Below, one piece after another: positions 49,093 through 56,980 of a stretch of DNA of 56,980 nucleotides; within the stretch, counting starts at the first letter, position 1; each line of letters begins with the position of its first letter. The notes under the pieces are model-generated. The model saw only the letters and a program-made list of their open reading frames with translations. It had not been told where the DNA came from and did no database searches. The stretch is from Eubacterium sp. (lineage in GTDB: Bacteria; Bacillota; Clostridia; Lachnospirales; Lachnospiraceae). Location of the stretch: positions 1 to 56,980 of the forward strand of contig JAFRWY010000103.1 of NCBI GenBank assembly GCA_017437905.1, read 5' to 3'. A program made the position numbers and the translations under genes.

Positions 49093-50226
49093 TTGGCGGA
49101 AAGGAAGAGGAAACCGATCTTTATAAAAGGGACGTACTTTGATTATCCGTCTCTCTTTATGATTGCATTTTTATTCCTCTTCGGACTGATGATGGTCTAC
49201 AGTATCAGCTCCTATAAGGCGGGCATCAATTACGATGACAGTGCTTACTTCATGAAGCGGCAGCTGCTGTTCGGCGGCGTGGGCTTCGTCATCATGCTGA
49301 TCGTATCCAGAATGCGGTATCAGATCCTGCGGAGCTGGAGCAAGGTGATCATTATCCTGACCACACTGCTGCTTCTGTCGGTCTTCGTGATCGGTAAGTC
49401 CAGTAACGGATCCACCCGCTGGATCAGTCTGGGAATTCTTTCTTTCCAGCCCTCCGAGATCGCGAAGCTGGCGCTGATCATTTACATGGCATATCTTTGT
49501 ACGGACAAGAGCGGTTATCTGAAGAATCTGAAGGGAACCATCGTTCTTTCCCTGGTACCGATCTTTGTGGTGGGCGTGATCGCCGTGGAGAACCTCAGTA
49601 CCGCCATTGTCTGCGCGGTCATCGTTGTTGCCATCTGGTTTGTTGCAACACCGAAGCCCTGGTATATGATATTTGTACTGATCGCAGGTGTAGTCTTCAT
49701 CTTTGCCTTCATCAAACTGGCAAGCTATCGTAGCGACCGTATTACGGCCTGGCTGGATCCGGAGAATTCTCCGAACGGTTACCAGACCATGCAGGCGCTG
49801 TATGCCATCGGTTCCGGAGGACTCTTCGGAAGAGGGCTGGGGCAGAGTGTTCAGAAGATGGGATATATCCCGGAAGCGCATAACGATATGATCTTTTCAG
49901 TCATCTGCGAGGAGATCGGCATCATCGGCGGAGCGGCTATTATCGTGGTATTTGCCCTGATGCTGTGGAGATTCCGTTTCATCGCCGAGGGCGCACCGGA
50001 CCGGTTCGGAGCCCTGATCATGGTGGGTGTGATCGCACACATCGGCTTCCAGGTATTCCTGAACATCGCCGTTGTAACGAATCTCTTCCCGAATACGGGT
50101 GTGACGCTGCCGTTTATCAGTTACGGAGGATCCTCGGTCAGCTTCCTCATGTTGGAAATGGGGGTTGTCCTATCCATATCCCGGCAGATCGTTCCCATTG
50201 GAAGCATGCGGGAGGTGGCAGAATGA
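49093..50226 (+). CDS. ftsW: SEDS peptidoglycan glycosyltransferase FtsW
   Basis: This 377-residue protein has about ten membrane helices. SEDS motifs include SNGSTRWISLGILSFQPSE, the catalytic-loop Asp region RITAWLDPEN, GLGQSVQKMGYIPEAHNDMIF and TGVTLPFISYGGSS. It polymerises glycan strands at the septum with the class B PBP encoded two genes earlier. The start is a TTG three bases after the murD stop. It overlaps the next gene by an ATGA. Confidence 0.93.
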   Translation: MAERKRKPIFIKGTYFDYPSLFMIAFLFLFGLMMVYSISSYKAGINYDDSAYFMKRQLLFGGVGFVIMLIVSRMRYQILRSWSKVIIILTTLLLLSVFVIGKSSNGSTRWISLGILSFQPSEIAKLALIIYMAYLCTDKSGYLKNLKGTIVLSLVPIFVVGVIAVENLSTAIVCAVIVVAIWFVATPKPWYMIFVLIAGVVFIFAFIKLASYRSDRITAWLDPENSPNGYQTMQALYAIGSGGLFGRGLGQSVQKMGYIPEAHNDMIFSVICEEIGIIGGAAIIVVFALMLWRFRFIAEGAPDRFGALIMVGVIAHIGFQVFLNIAVVTNLFPNTGVTLPFISYGGSSVSFLMLEMGVVLSISRQIVPIGSMREVAE

Positions 50227-50927
50227 AGAAGAAGATCATCATTCTGCTGATCATTTTCTCGGTACTTCTGGCAGGAGGACTGTATCTTGGCACATTTCAC
50301 CTGGAAGACGTGCGGGTGGTGGGCTGTGTCATGTCCTCGGAGGAGAGAGTCAGGGAGGCAGTATTTGAAGAGGCGCCCTTTGGAAATATCCTTCTGCTGT
50401 ATCTGAAGAACAAGATCCGGCCTATCCGGGATATTCCCTTTGTGGCCAAGCTTGAGATCGATTTTGTGGATAAGAACACCCTGTCGGTCACTGTTTACGA
50501 GAAGCAGGTGGCCGGGTGTATCGAGTATATGGACAGTTATGTCTATTTTGACAGGGACGGCATCGTGCTGGAGTCTTCCTCCGACCGGAAGGAAGGCGTT
50601 CCGTGCATCGACGGTCTGGAACTGGATCAGTGGATATTAAATGAGCCGCTTCCCCTGCCGGAGAAGGACCGGTTCAGCAAGATCCTGAACATCACACAGC
50701 TGATCGAGAAATATGAGCTGGAGATCGACCGGATCATGTTCACGAAGGAAAATGAGATCGTCCTCAGGCACCGGCTGATCAACGTGGAGCTTGGTGACGG
50801 CAGCAATCTGACTGCACAGATGATGAATCTGAAAAGCATTCTGAAGGGGCTGGAAGGGAAGAAGGGAACCCTGTATATGAAGGACTTTAATTCGGACACT
50901 TCCACGGCGAGTTTTAAGGAAAAATAG
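50223..50927 (+). CDS. ftsQ: FtsQ/DivIB division protein
   Basis: This 234-residue bitopic protein has one membrane helix (about 4-22), a POTRA-like domain (FHLEDVRVVGCVMSSEERVRE; IPFVAKLEIDFVDKNTLSVTVYEK) and a beta domain (YVYFDRDGIVLESSS). It links the FtsW-PBP pair to FtsL in the divisome. The ATG overlaps the ftsW stop. A promoter for ftsZ follows its stop. Confidence 0.87.
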   Translation: MKKKIIILLIIFSVLLAGGLYLGTFHLEDVRVVGCVMSSEERVREAVFEEAPFGNILLLYLKNKIRPIRDIPFVAKLEIDFVDKNTLSVTVYEKQVAGCIEYMDSYVYFDRDGIVLESSSDRKEGVPCIDGLELDQWILNEPLPLPEKDRFSKILNITQLIEKYELEIDRIMFTKENEIVLRHRLINVELGDGSNLTAQMMNLKSILKGLEGKKGTLYMKDFNSDTSTASFKEK

Positions 50928-50948
50928 CCGAAAAAATGAAATTTCCTG

Positions 50949-50977
50949 TTGCAGAATCACGAAAAAAACATTATCAT
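50949..50977 (+). promoter_or_regulatory. Predicted ftsZ promoter
   Basis: TTGCAG (50949-50954) and TATCAT (50972-50977) are 17 bases apart, giving a leader of about 60 bases with AAGGAGG just before the ftsZ start. Confidence 0.5.
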
Positions 50978-51041
50978 ATAGTATGTATGATTTTGGATAA
51001 ATGACTATAGGTTTAGTATTACATATAAGGAGGAAGAAACC

Positions 51042-52307
51042 TTGCTGGAGATTAAGTCAAATGATGAAAAGACACCCGCACGTATTCTTGTGATCGGAGT
51101 CGGTGGTGCCGGAAACAACGCAGTGAACCGGATGATCGATGAGAATGTAGAGGGCGTGGAGCTGATCGCAATCAATACTGATAAGCAGGCTCTGTCCCTT
51201 AGTCGTGCAACCACGAAGATCCAGATCGGCGAGAAGCTGACCAAGGGTCTCGGCGCAGGTGCAAAGCCTGAGGTTGGTGCAAGTGCGGTTGAAGAGAATA
51301 GAGAAGAGATCAATGATATTATCAAGGATTCCGATATGGTATTCGTAACCTGCGGTATGGGTGGCGGTACCGGTACCGGTGCGGCACCGGTGGTTGCCGA
51401 GATCGCACGGAACCTGGGTATCCTTACCGTCGGCGTTGTGACCAAGCCCTTCTCCTTCGAAGGAAAGCCGCGTATGAACAATGCAATGAACGGTATCGCA
51501 AAACTGCGTGAGAGCGTAGATACCCTGATCGTGATCCCGAATGACAAACTGCTTCAGATCTGCGATAAGCGTACCAGCATCCCGGATGCGCTGAAGAAGG
51601 CAGACGAAGTTCTGCAGCAGGGTGTTCAGGGCGTGACCGACCTGATCAATAAGCCGGGTCTCATCAACCTGGACTTCGCGGATATCCAGACCGTTATGCG
51701 TGATAAGGGCGTGGCTCATATCGGTATCGGCCAGGCATCCGGTGACAACAAGGCTGTGGATGCGATCAAGCAGGCTATGGATTCTCCGCTGCTGGAGACC
51801 ACGGTGAGCGGAGCTTCCGACATCATCGTAAACTTCTCCGGAAATGTGGGAATCGTCGAAGCATACGATGCGATCACCTACCTGACAGAGCAGGCAGGCG
51901 ACGAGGCAAATATCATCTTCGGTACGGTTGATAACGATGTGGCAGGTGAGGACGTAAGCATCACCATCATCGCTACAGGTCTGGAAGAGGACGGCAAGGG
52001 CGGAAGAGTATCCGTTCCCACACGTAAGCCCCAGCAGACCGTGAAGACCCCGAACTTCGCAGAGCCGGTTGTAAAGAACCCGAGCTTCGGTGCTAAGCCG
52101 AAGACAGGTGCTCAGCCGATCCCGCTCAACATCAATCTGAATCAGCCCCAGGCAGCAGCTCCGGCACCGAAGGTAGCTGCAGTACCGGTTGCTCCGGCAC
52201 CGGTTGAGAGTGCTCCGGCAGCAGATGTTGTTACGGATCATCCGGTAACACCGATGAAGTCCGGCGGACAGGGTATCAAGATCCCTGATTTCCTGAAGAG
52301 AGGCTAA
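51042..52307 (+). CDS. ftsZ: Cell division GTPase FtsZ
   Basis: This 421-residue tubulin homologue has [15 protein letters not shown], the GTP signature [15 protein letters not shown] and the T7 loop [11 protein letters not shown]. After residue 320 comes a Pro/Ala-rich linker ([16 protein letters not shown]) and the conserved C-terminal peptide [10 protein letters not shown], which binds membrane tethers. The start is a TTG with a perfect AAGGAGG eight bases before. No ftsA gene is next to it. Confidence 0.97.
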   Translation: MLEIKSNDEKTPARILVIGVGGAGNNAVNRMIDENVEGVELIAINTDKQALSLSRATTKIQIGEKLTKGLGAGAKPEVGASAVEENREEINDIIKDSDMVFVTCGMGGGTGTGAAPVVAEIARNLGILTVGVVTKPFSFEGKPRMNNAMNGIAKLRESVDTLIVIPNDKLLQICDKRTSIPDALKKADEVLQQGVQGVTDLINKPGLINLDFADIQTVMRDKGVAHIGIGQASGDNKAVDAIKQAMDSPLLETTVSGASDIIVNFSGNVGIVEAYDAITYLTEQAGDEANIIFGTVDNDVAGEDVSITIIATGLEEDGKGGRVSVPTRKPQQTVKTPNFAEPVVKNPSFGAKPKTGAQPIPLNINLNQPQAAAPAPKVAAVPVAPAPVESAPAADVVTDHPVTPMKSGGQGIKIPDFLKRG

Positions 52308-52337
52308 GCAAAGCGGCTGACGGCCGGTTTGACATAT

Positions 52338-52387
52338 AGAAGAAGGCACATCCCCTGATCATTCAGAGGGATGTGCCTTCTTCTTTT
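52338..52387. terminator. Bidirectional terminator between ftsZ and gltX
   Basis: AGAAGAAGGCACATCCC and GGGATGTGCCTTCTTCT form a 17-base-pair stem; T runs follow on the + strand, and AT-rich sequence follows on the other. It sits between convergent genes and can serve both. Confidence 0.88.
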
Positions 52388-52416
52388 ATTCAAAATGCCG
52401 GATGGTTTCCGGGAAT

Positions 52417-53865
52417 TTAGGACAGCTTTCCGATCGCTGCCCGGATGCGGGCGAGGGATTCTTCCTTCCCCAGCAGGCTGAGCAGTTCGGTTGCTCCGCC
52501 GGGAGTGGCTGCCTTACCGGAAAGGGCGGTACGGATCGGCCACATTACGAAGCCGGTCTTATACTCATGGGCAGCTGCGAATTCCTGAAGGGCAGCGAAA
52601 AGTGCGTCGTTGGAGAAATCCTCTGCCGCCTCCAGTACGGGAAGCACCTCCGTGAGGAGGGTGAGGGAGTTCTCCGGATTGGTCTTCATTTTCTTATGGG
52701 TGTAGAGGTCGTTATCATATTCCGGGACTGCATCGATGAAGTCCACCTGGCCGGCAATGTCCGGGAAGATCTCGATCCGGGACTGTACCATGGATGCCAC
52801 CTTCTTTAAGTCCACCGGACGTTTTACGGCCTCCTGCAGATAGGGAAGTGCCATTTCGTAGAACCGCTCCGGATCCATGGCCTTCATGTATTCCCCGTTC
52901 ATCCATTTCAGCTTGGTCATATCCAGGACCGCCGGGGACTTGGACATATTATGGTAGTTGAAGGCCTTTGTCAGCTCCTCCAGAGAGAAGATCTCCTGAT
53001 TGTCCTCCGGACACCAGCCCAGCAGTGCCACGAAGTTTACGATGGTCTCAGTCAGGAAGCCCTGTTCCAGCAGATCCTCGAAGGAGGAGTGGCCGCTCCG
53101 CTTGGACAGCTTGGCATGGGTCTCGTCCGTGATCAGAGGGCAGTGGATGTATACCGGAACCTCCCAGCCGAAGGCGTCATAGAGACGGTTGTACTTCGGT
53201 GCGCTGGAAAGATACTCATTTCCGCGGACCACGTGGGTAATGCCCATCAGGTGGTCATCCACCACATTTGCAAAGTTGTAGGTGGGATAGCCGTCGGACT
53301 TGATCAGGATCATGTCATCCAGCTCCTCGTTGGGAACGGTGATGGCTCCGTAGAGTTCGTCATTAAATGTGGTGGTTCCCTCGGTCGGATTGTTCTGCCG
53401 GATGACGAAGGGTACTCCTGCATCCAGCTTCGCCTGTACCTCTTCTTTGGAAAGACTGAGGCAGTGTTTGTCGTAGTGGAAGACTTCCTTACCCTCCACC
53501 TCGGTCTTCAGGGTCTTCAGACGTTCCTCGTCACAGAAGCAGTAGTAGGCTTCGCCCCGTTCGATCAGCTGCTTTGCATATTCCATGTAAATGCCGGCCT
53601 TCATACGTTCGGACTGTACATAGGGTCCGACGCCTCCGTCCTTGTCCGGGCCTTCGTCCCAGAGAAGACCAGTTTTCGTAAGTGTCCGGTTGATGATATC
53701 GACTGCGCCTTCCACCTCCCGTTCCTGATCGGTGTCCTCGATCCGGAGGATGAAATCGCCACCCTCATGCTTGGCGATAAGATAGGCGTAAAGTGCCGTA
53801 CGTAAGTTCCCTACATGCATCCGTCCTGTGGGACTGGGTGCAAATCTGGTTCTGACCTTTGTCAT
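52417..53865 (-). CDS. gltX: Glutamyl-tRNA synthetase
   Basis: This 482-residue class I synthetase has the HIGH-type motif in [12 protein letters not shown] and the KMSKS-type motif in [10 protein letters not shown], with [12 protein letters not shown] and [24 protein letters not shown] between them. The start at 53865 gives [14 protein letters not shown] and has AAAGGA before it; a frame extending 29 residues upstream has no family sequence. It is the only clear minus-strand gene in the window. Confidence 0.95.
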   Translation of the reverse strand: MTKVRTRFAPSPTGRMHVGNLRTALYAYLIAKHEGGDFILRIEDTDQEREVEGAVDIINRTLTKTGLLWDEGPDKDGGVGPYVQSERMKAGIYMEYAKQLIERGEAYYCFCDEERLKTLKTEVEGKEVFHYDKHCLSLSKEEVQAKLDAGVPFVIRQNNPTEGTTTFNDELYGAITVPNEELDDMILIKSDGYPTYNFANVVDDHLMGITHVVRGNEYLSSAPKYNRLYDAFGWEVPVYIHCPLITDETHAKLSKRSGHSSFEDLLEQGFLTETIVNFVALLGWCPEDNQEIFSLEELTKAFNYHNMSKSPAVLDMTKLKWMNGEYMKAMDPERFYEMALPYLQEAVKRPVDLKKVASMVQSRIEIFPDIAGQVDFIDAVPEYDNDLYTHKKMKTNPENSLTLLTEVLPVLEAAEDFSNDALFAALQEFAAAHEYKTGFVMWPIRTALSGKAATPGGATELLSLLGKEESLARIRAAIGKLS

Positions 53866-54018
53866 GATGCTGATCCTTTCGTTGATTGCAATTTGATAAA
53901 TGCGCAGCCTCCGGATCCTCCGATACGGAAAATGCGGGGCGGCATAACTCATTACATTTTACCACGGATCAAAGTGAAAAGGAACCGCTTACTACATTTT
54001 TCAAAGAGTTATTTTTGT

Positions 54019-54047
54019 TTGAAATATTATGAAGAGTGTAGTATACT
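54019..54047 (+). promoter_or_regulatory. Predicted promoter of the charged membrane protein gene
   Basis: TTGAAA (54019-54024) and TATACT (54042-54047) are 17 bases apart, about 80 bases before the start at 54126. Confidence 0.55.
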
Positions 54048-54125
54048 GTCTCTGTATGCAGCTTCGGGTGATTCGGATGGGGACTCCCCGGGGCTATGAT
54101 GTATTGAAGGGAAGGAAACTGTGAT

Positions 54126-55892
54126 ATGAATTGGGACCTCGGACATTATAAATCTGCTGTACTGCAGGACCTGAACTGGGACTTCAGCAAGATGAGCTCA
54201 AGCACTCTGTTCAGTATAGCGCTTCTGGCGGTGCTGGTGATCCTTCTGATCGTGTTGATCATCGTGACGATCAAGGTACTTTCCAAGGGAAGGAAGGAAG
54301 ACAGCGAAGAATATACCGAACGGAAGTATAATTCGCATGAAGGTTCGGATGAGGCGGAAGATGCGGACGGGGCAGAGGACGCGGATGAGGACGAGGACGA
54401 AGATATAGAGGATGACTCCGATACCGGCAGCCGGAAAGACAAGTCAAAGAAGAACAAAAAAGAGAAAAAGAATAAGAAGAACCGTGAAGAAGTGGAAAGC
54501 GGAGACGGGGATGACGATGAGGATGAAGAAGACGTTGTACCTGTAAAGCCGGACAGCAAGGATGAGGTGGCAGCAGTAGTGGAGGCGGCACTTCAGGCGA
54601 AGGCAAAGGCCGCTGAACTGGAGGCAAGAGTCGCAAAGGAGAAGGCAGAACAGGCTGCGGAGGAAGCTGAGAAGGCTGCAAAGAAAGCCAGCCAGGCGGA
54701 AGCCGAAGCCAAGGCGGCGGCACAGCCGAAGGTTGAAGAGGAAGAGACGGAATCGGAGGAAGATTTCGAAGAAGAGGCCGAAGCAGAGGATGTCTCCGAT
54801 GAAACAGAAGAGGATGACGATGCGGATGAGGGCGAGGATTTCGGCCGTACGGATGAGATCCCCGTGGCGCGGATCCGTAAGGAACTTGAGGAACAGGATA
54901 CAGATGTTCTGAAGGCCAAGACACAGATCGCAAATGCAGACGAGATCACCCGTGCCGTAAAGGAGGCAAGACGGGGGAAGAAGCCGGAGGTTCAGGAAGA
55001 CAGTGCATTCGGAGAGAATGCATTCCCGGTGGAGGAAGAATCGAAGAAGGTACTGGATACCAGCTTCGACAGTGCATTTACCGATACACAGTTACATCAG
55101 GAGATCGAGGAGCGTAAGGAAGAAGAGACCGAGATCCTGAAGGAAGATCTGGTGGACAGCGCATTCGGCGTGGAAGCCGAGGCTCCGAAGGAGGAGGAAA
55201 TCCGTCCGCTGCAGGTGGCCGGTGATACCATCACGGTGAACCCGGTTAATGCGGTGAATATCCATACCGTAAATGCGGAAGGACCGGTACAGACCACGAA
55301 TCCGGAGGCCGGGATCAATGATCCTTCCGAGATGAACGAGTTCCTGACGGATAACCCGGTTCCGAAGAAGGAAAAGAAGAAGATGAAGAAGCGCGATGCG
55401 ATCTTCGCCAAGAAGTTCGATGCAGACGCGCCGAGGATCGAGGGCGGACGCTTCCTCTGGTACAACAATCAGGATATCGAAGCACTGACCAAGAAGGAAG
55501 ATATGTATTATCACTGTCATTACTTTGATGATCCGACGGAAGCAGTACTCCCGCTGATCATAGAAATGTATGACTGTGCATTTGTACGTACTGAGGAGAT
55601 CCAGAAGATCGCTTACGGTATCAATTACAAGTCCATGGGACTCCGGGAGATCCTGACCGCCAGGGAGGATGTGAGCTTCGACCGGAGCAAGATCACCAAG
55701 GAGCCTTCGGAACAGGATATGCTGCAGATCCGCGCCAAGTGGGTGGATTATGTGGACAATTTCCTGCAGATCATCGTGATCAAGGCACCGGACCATATGC
55801 AGGATTACATACGTGAACAGCTTTATGCATACGGCGAAAATGATGTGGATACCCTTCTCTTCTGTCCGGAACCGGAGGATGAGGAAGAGTAG
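54126..55892 (+). CDS. Membrane-anchored, highly charged protein of unknown function
   Basis: This 588-residue protein has a short N-terminus with FSKMSS, one membrane helix (about 30-50) and then a very long charged region: Asp/Glu-rich (about 58-100), Lys-rich (104-118), an Ala/Glu/Lys helix probably forming a coiled coil (about 145-205), further acidic stretches to 250, and a Pro/Asn-rich part. The C-terminal about 160 residues (from GGRFLWYNNQDIEALTKKEDMYYHCHYFDDP on) look globular and conserved. The sequence suggests a cytoplasmic domain held at the membrane by a flexible arm. I do not recognise the family. Confidence 0.7.
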   Translation: MNWDLGHYKSAVLQDLNWDFSKMSSSTLFSIALLAVLVILLIVLIIVTIKVLSKGRKEDSEEYTERKYNSHEGSDEAEDADGAEDADEDEDEDIEDDSDTGSRKDKSKKNKKEKKNKKNREEVESGDGDDDEDEEDVVPVKPDSKDEVAAVVEAALQAKAKAAELEARVAKEKAEQAAEEAEKAAKKASQAEAEAKAAAQPKVEEEETESEEDFEEEAEAEDVSDETEEDDDADEGEDFGRTDEIPVARIRKELEEQDTDVLKAKTQIANADEITRAVKEARRGKKPEVQEDSAFGENAFPVEEESKKVLDTSFDSAFTDTQLHQEIEERKEEETEILKEDLVDSAFGVEAEAPKEEEIRPLQVAGDTITVNPVNAVNIHTVNAEGPVQTTNPEAGINDPSEMNEFLTDNPVPKKEKKKMKKRDAIFAKKFDADAPRIEGGRFLWYNNQDIEALTKKEDMYYHCHYFDDPTEAVLPLIIEMYDCAFVRTEEIQKIAYGINYKSMGLREILTAREDVSFDRSKITKEPSEQDMLQIRAKWVDYVDNFLQIIVIKAPDHMQDYIREQLYAYGENDVDTLLFCPEPEDEEE

Positions 55893-55976
55893 TCCGGAGG
55901 ATCCGGAGCAATCCGGGACGTATGAAGCAGCGTGATGTCATGCCGATCAAAGCAGAACATCTAAAAAAAGAATGCT
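55893..55976. other. Spacer before the pheS leader
   Basis: Eighty-four bases between the charged membrane protein and the pheS promoter. I see no gene and no clear terminator. Confidence 0.4.
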
Positions 55977-56005
55977 TTGACAGATGTCCGGGCTTGTGCT
56001 ACAAT
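55977..56005 (+). promoter_or_regulatory. Strong promoter of the pheS operon
   Basis: TTGACA (55977-55982) and TACAAT (56000-56005) are 17 bases apart, placing the RNA start just before the T-box leader. Confidence 0.8.
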
Positions 56006-56034
56006 GCCACATATGACCGGAACAGGAACCGGTA

Positions 56035-56297
56035 AACTGAATAAGGATAAAGGCTTGGATGGTGCAAAGTAAGGATTTGCGGAAGTCGAAGACAGAGAGC
56101 CGGGGCTTAGGCTGGGACCCCGACCGACGGCAATACCTGAAATTTCACACCGGAGCCGCAGGGCTGAAGTGCGTAGTAGGTCCTGACGTAGAGAGAGCGC
56201 GTTAAGCTTCCCACGAGAGCCGGTACACTGTGCCGGAAGGAGGGTGGTACCACGGTTAATGATCGTCCCTCTGCCGTTATCGGCAGAGGGATTTTTT
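56035..56297 (+). promoter_or_regulatory. T-box leader controlling pheS
   Basis: The leader contains the T-box sequence AGGGTGGTACCACGG (56241-56255) that pairs with the uncharged tRNA end, and a terminator CCCTCTGCCG/CGGCAGAGGG (56267-56290) followed by six T. In the upstream stem region, AAATTTCACACC offers a TTC codon as the likely phenylalanine specifier. Uncharged tRNA-Phe should stabilise the antiterminator and switch on pheS. Confidence 0.92.
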
Positions 56298-56385
56298 GTG
56301 CGGCAACGACGCTCGGGAAGCGGGCGGAGAGTACGTTTCCATTTTAATTTCAGTATCTTATTATATTTTTATAGGAGGAAAAACC

Positions 56386-56980
56386 ATGAACACGCTTCAA
56401 AGCATTAAAGAAGCAGCGGAGAAGAAGATCCAGGAGGCGATCAATGCCGAATCATTGGATGAAATCCGCGTAAGCATTCTCGGAAAGAAGGGAGAACTGA
56501 CCCAGATCCTGAAGGGAATGAAGGATCTTTCCGCAGAGGAACGTCCGAAGGTAGGACAGCAGGTGAACGAGGTACGGGCTCTGCTGGAAGACATGCTTGC
56601 AGAGAAGAAGCAGGCGCTGAAGCATGCCATGCTGACCGAACGCCTGAAGAAAGAGACCATCGACGTCACACTTCCGGGCAGACGTGCGATCCGGGGCCAC
56701 AGACACCCGAATCAGATCGCGCTGGAGGATCTGGAGCGTGTATTTATCGGTATGGGATATGAGGTTGTTGACGGACCCGAGGTGGAGTATGACCGTTATA
56801 ATTTCGAACTTCTGAACATTCCTGCCAACCATCCGGCGAAGGATGAGCAGGATACATTCTATATCACAAAGGATATCCTTCTCAGAACCCAGACCTCCTC
56901 GGTACAGGCCCGGATCATGGAGAAGGGTAAGCTTCCCATCAAGATCATTTCTCCGGGACGTGTGTTCCGTTCGGATGAGG
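56386..56980 (+). CDS. pheS: Phenylalanyl-tRNA synthetase alpha subunit (partial)
   Basis: The first 198 residues are present; the gene runs off the window. They include the N-terminal coiled coil (about 1-85), the linker LPGRRAIRGHRHPNQI, and the start of the class II core with FIGMGYEVVDGPEVEYD and the Phe-site region HPAKDEQDTFYI. AGGAGG lies seven bases before the ATG. The T-box leader upstream fits this identity. Confidence 0.95.
   Translation, partial: MNTLQSIKEAAEKKIQEAINAESLDEIRVSILGKKGELTQILKGMKDLSAEERPKVGQQVNEVRALLEDMLAEKKQALKHAMLTERLKKETIDVTLPGRRAIRGHRHPNQIALEDLERVFIGMGYEVVDGPEVEYDRYNFELLNIPANHPAKDEQDTFYITKDILLRTQTSSVQARIMEKGKLPIKIISPGRVFRSDE

Noticed and set aside
52951-53805. 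284-residue plus-strand open frame inside the gltX region
   Set aside because: It is the complement of a gltX gene with all its motifs; the translated sequence is not protein-family-like.

Overview
The window looks like a chromosomal segment of an anaerobic Gram-positive gut-type bacterium, most likely a Lachnospiraceae-like member of the Bacillota. Supporting signs are consensus sigma-A promoters, strong AGGAGG ribosome sites, a T-box leader in front of pheS, a glycyl-radical enzyme with its activase, a clostridial-type small sulfite reductase, and an mraZ-rsmH-ftsL-ftsI-murD-ftsW-ftsQ-ftsZ cell-wall cluster. Almost every gene is on the + strand; gltX is the clear exception.

Region 1 (about 0.3-7.8 kb) is a secretion and toxin cassette: a short HlyD-like adaptor, two NHLM-type ABC exporter proteins (the first with an N-terminal C39 peptidase), a TetR regulator, and a 601-residue protein. 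That protein starts with a RiPP-type double-glycine leader (residues 1-50) but is otherwise a member of the cholesterol-dependent cytolysin (thiol-activated cytolysin) family. No RiPP-modifying enzyme is present. I read this as a pore-forming toxin that has adopted a bacteriocin leader and a dedicated peptidase-containing exporter, which I do not know to have been described. Both promoters of the cassette carry a TTCA-N4-TGAA palindrome, which fits control by the local TetR protein.

Region 2 (about 7.8-15.3 kb) is mosaic accessory DNA: truncated RhuM, hydrolase and methyltransferase fragments, one intact methyltransferase, one GNAT enzyme, and an overlapping three-gene operon of ATP-grasp ligase, glutamate-cysteine-ligase-like enzyme and MFS transporter.

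Region 3 (about 15.4-37.2 kb) is a large sulfur-assimilation island. A LysR regulator is followed by two operons, each with its own strong promoter and each preceded by the same about 160-180 nt structured leader RNA ending in an intrinsic terminator. Operon 1 encodes a sulfonate-type ABC importer, a glycyl-radical C-S lyase candidate with activase, a TusA-like protein, a siroheme sulfite reductase, a FecBCD-type importer and a siroheme-synthesis dehydrogenase. Operon 2 encodes O-acetylhomoserine sulfhydrylase, a JAMM peptidase, a ThiS-ThiF-rhodanese fusion, a Family 2A encapsulin, a cysteine desulfurase with a long low-complexity cargo-type extension, serine acetyltransferase, a second ThiS, ThiF and JAMM set, and a second TusA. 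The likely flow is sulfonate to sulfite to sulfide or persulfide to protein thiocarboxylates to homocysteine and cysteine, with a protein nanocompartment handling the desulfurase.

Region 4 (about 37.2-40.8 kb) holds small cargo genes (a lipoprotein, a hydrolase, a flavodoxin) and the remains of a Tn916-like element (xis and an internally deleted integrase). Region 5 (40.8 kb to the end) is core genome: ychF, lgt, the division and cell-wall cluster, gltX, a charged membrane protein of unknown function, and pheS behind a T-box. No rRNA, tRNA or CRISPR array was seen.
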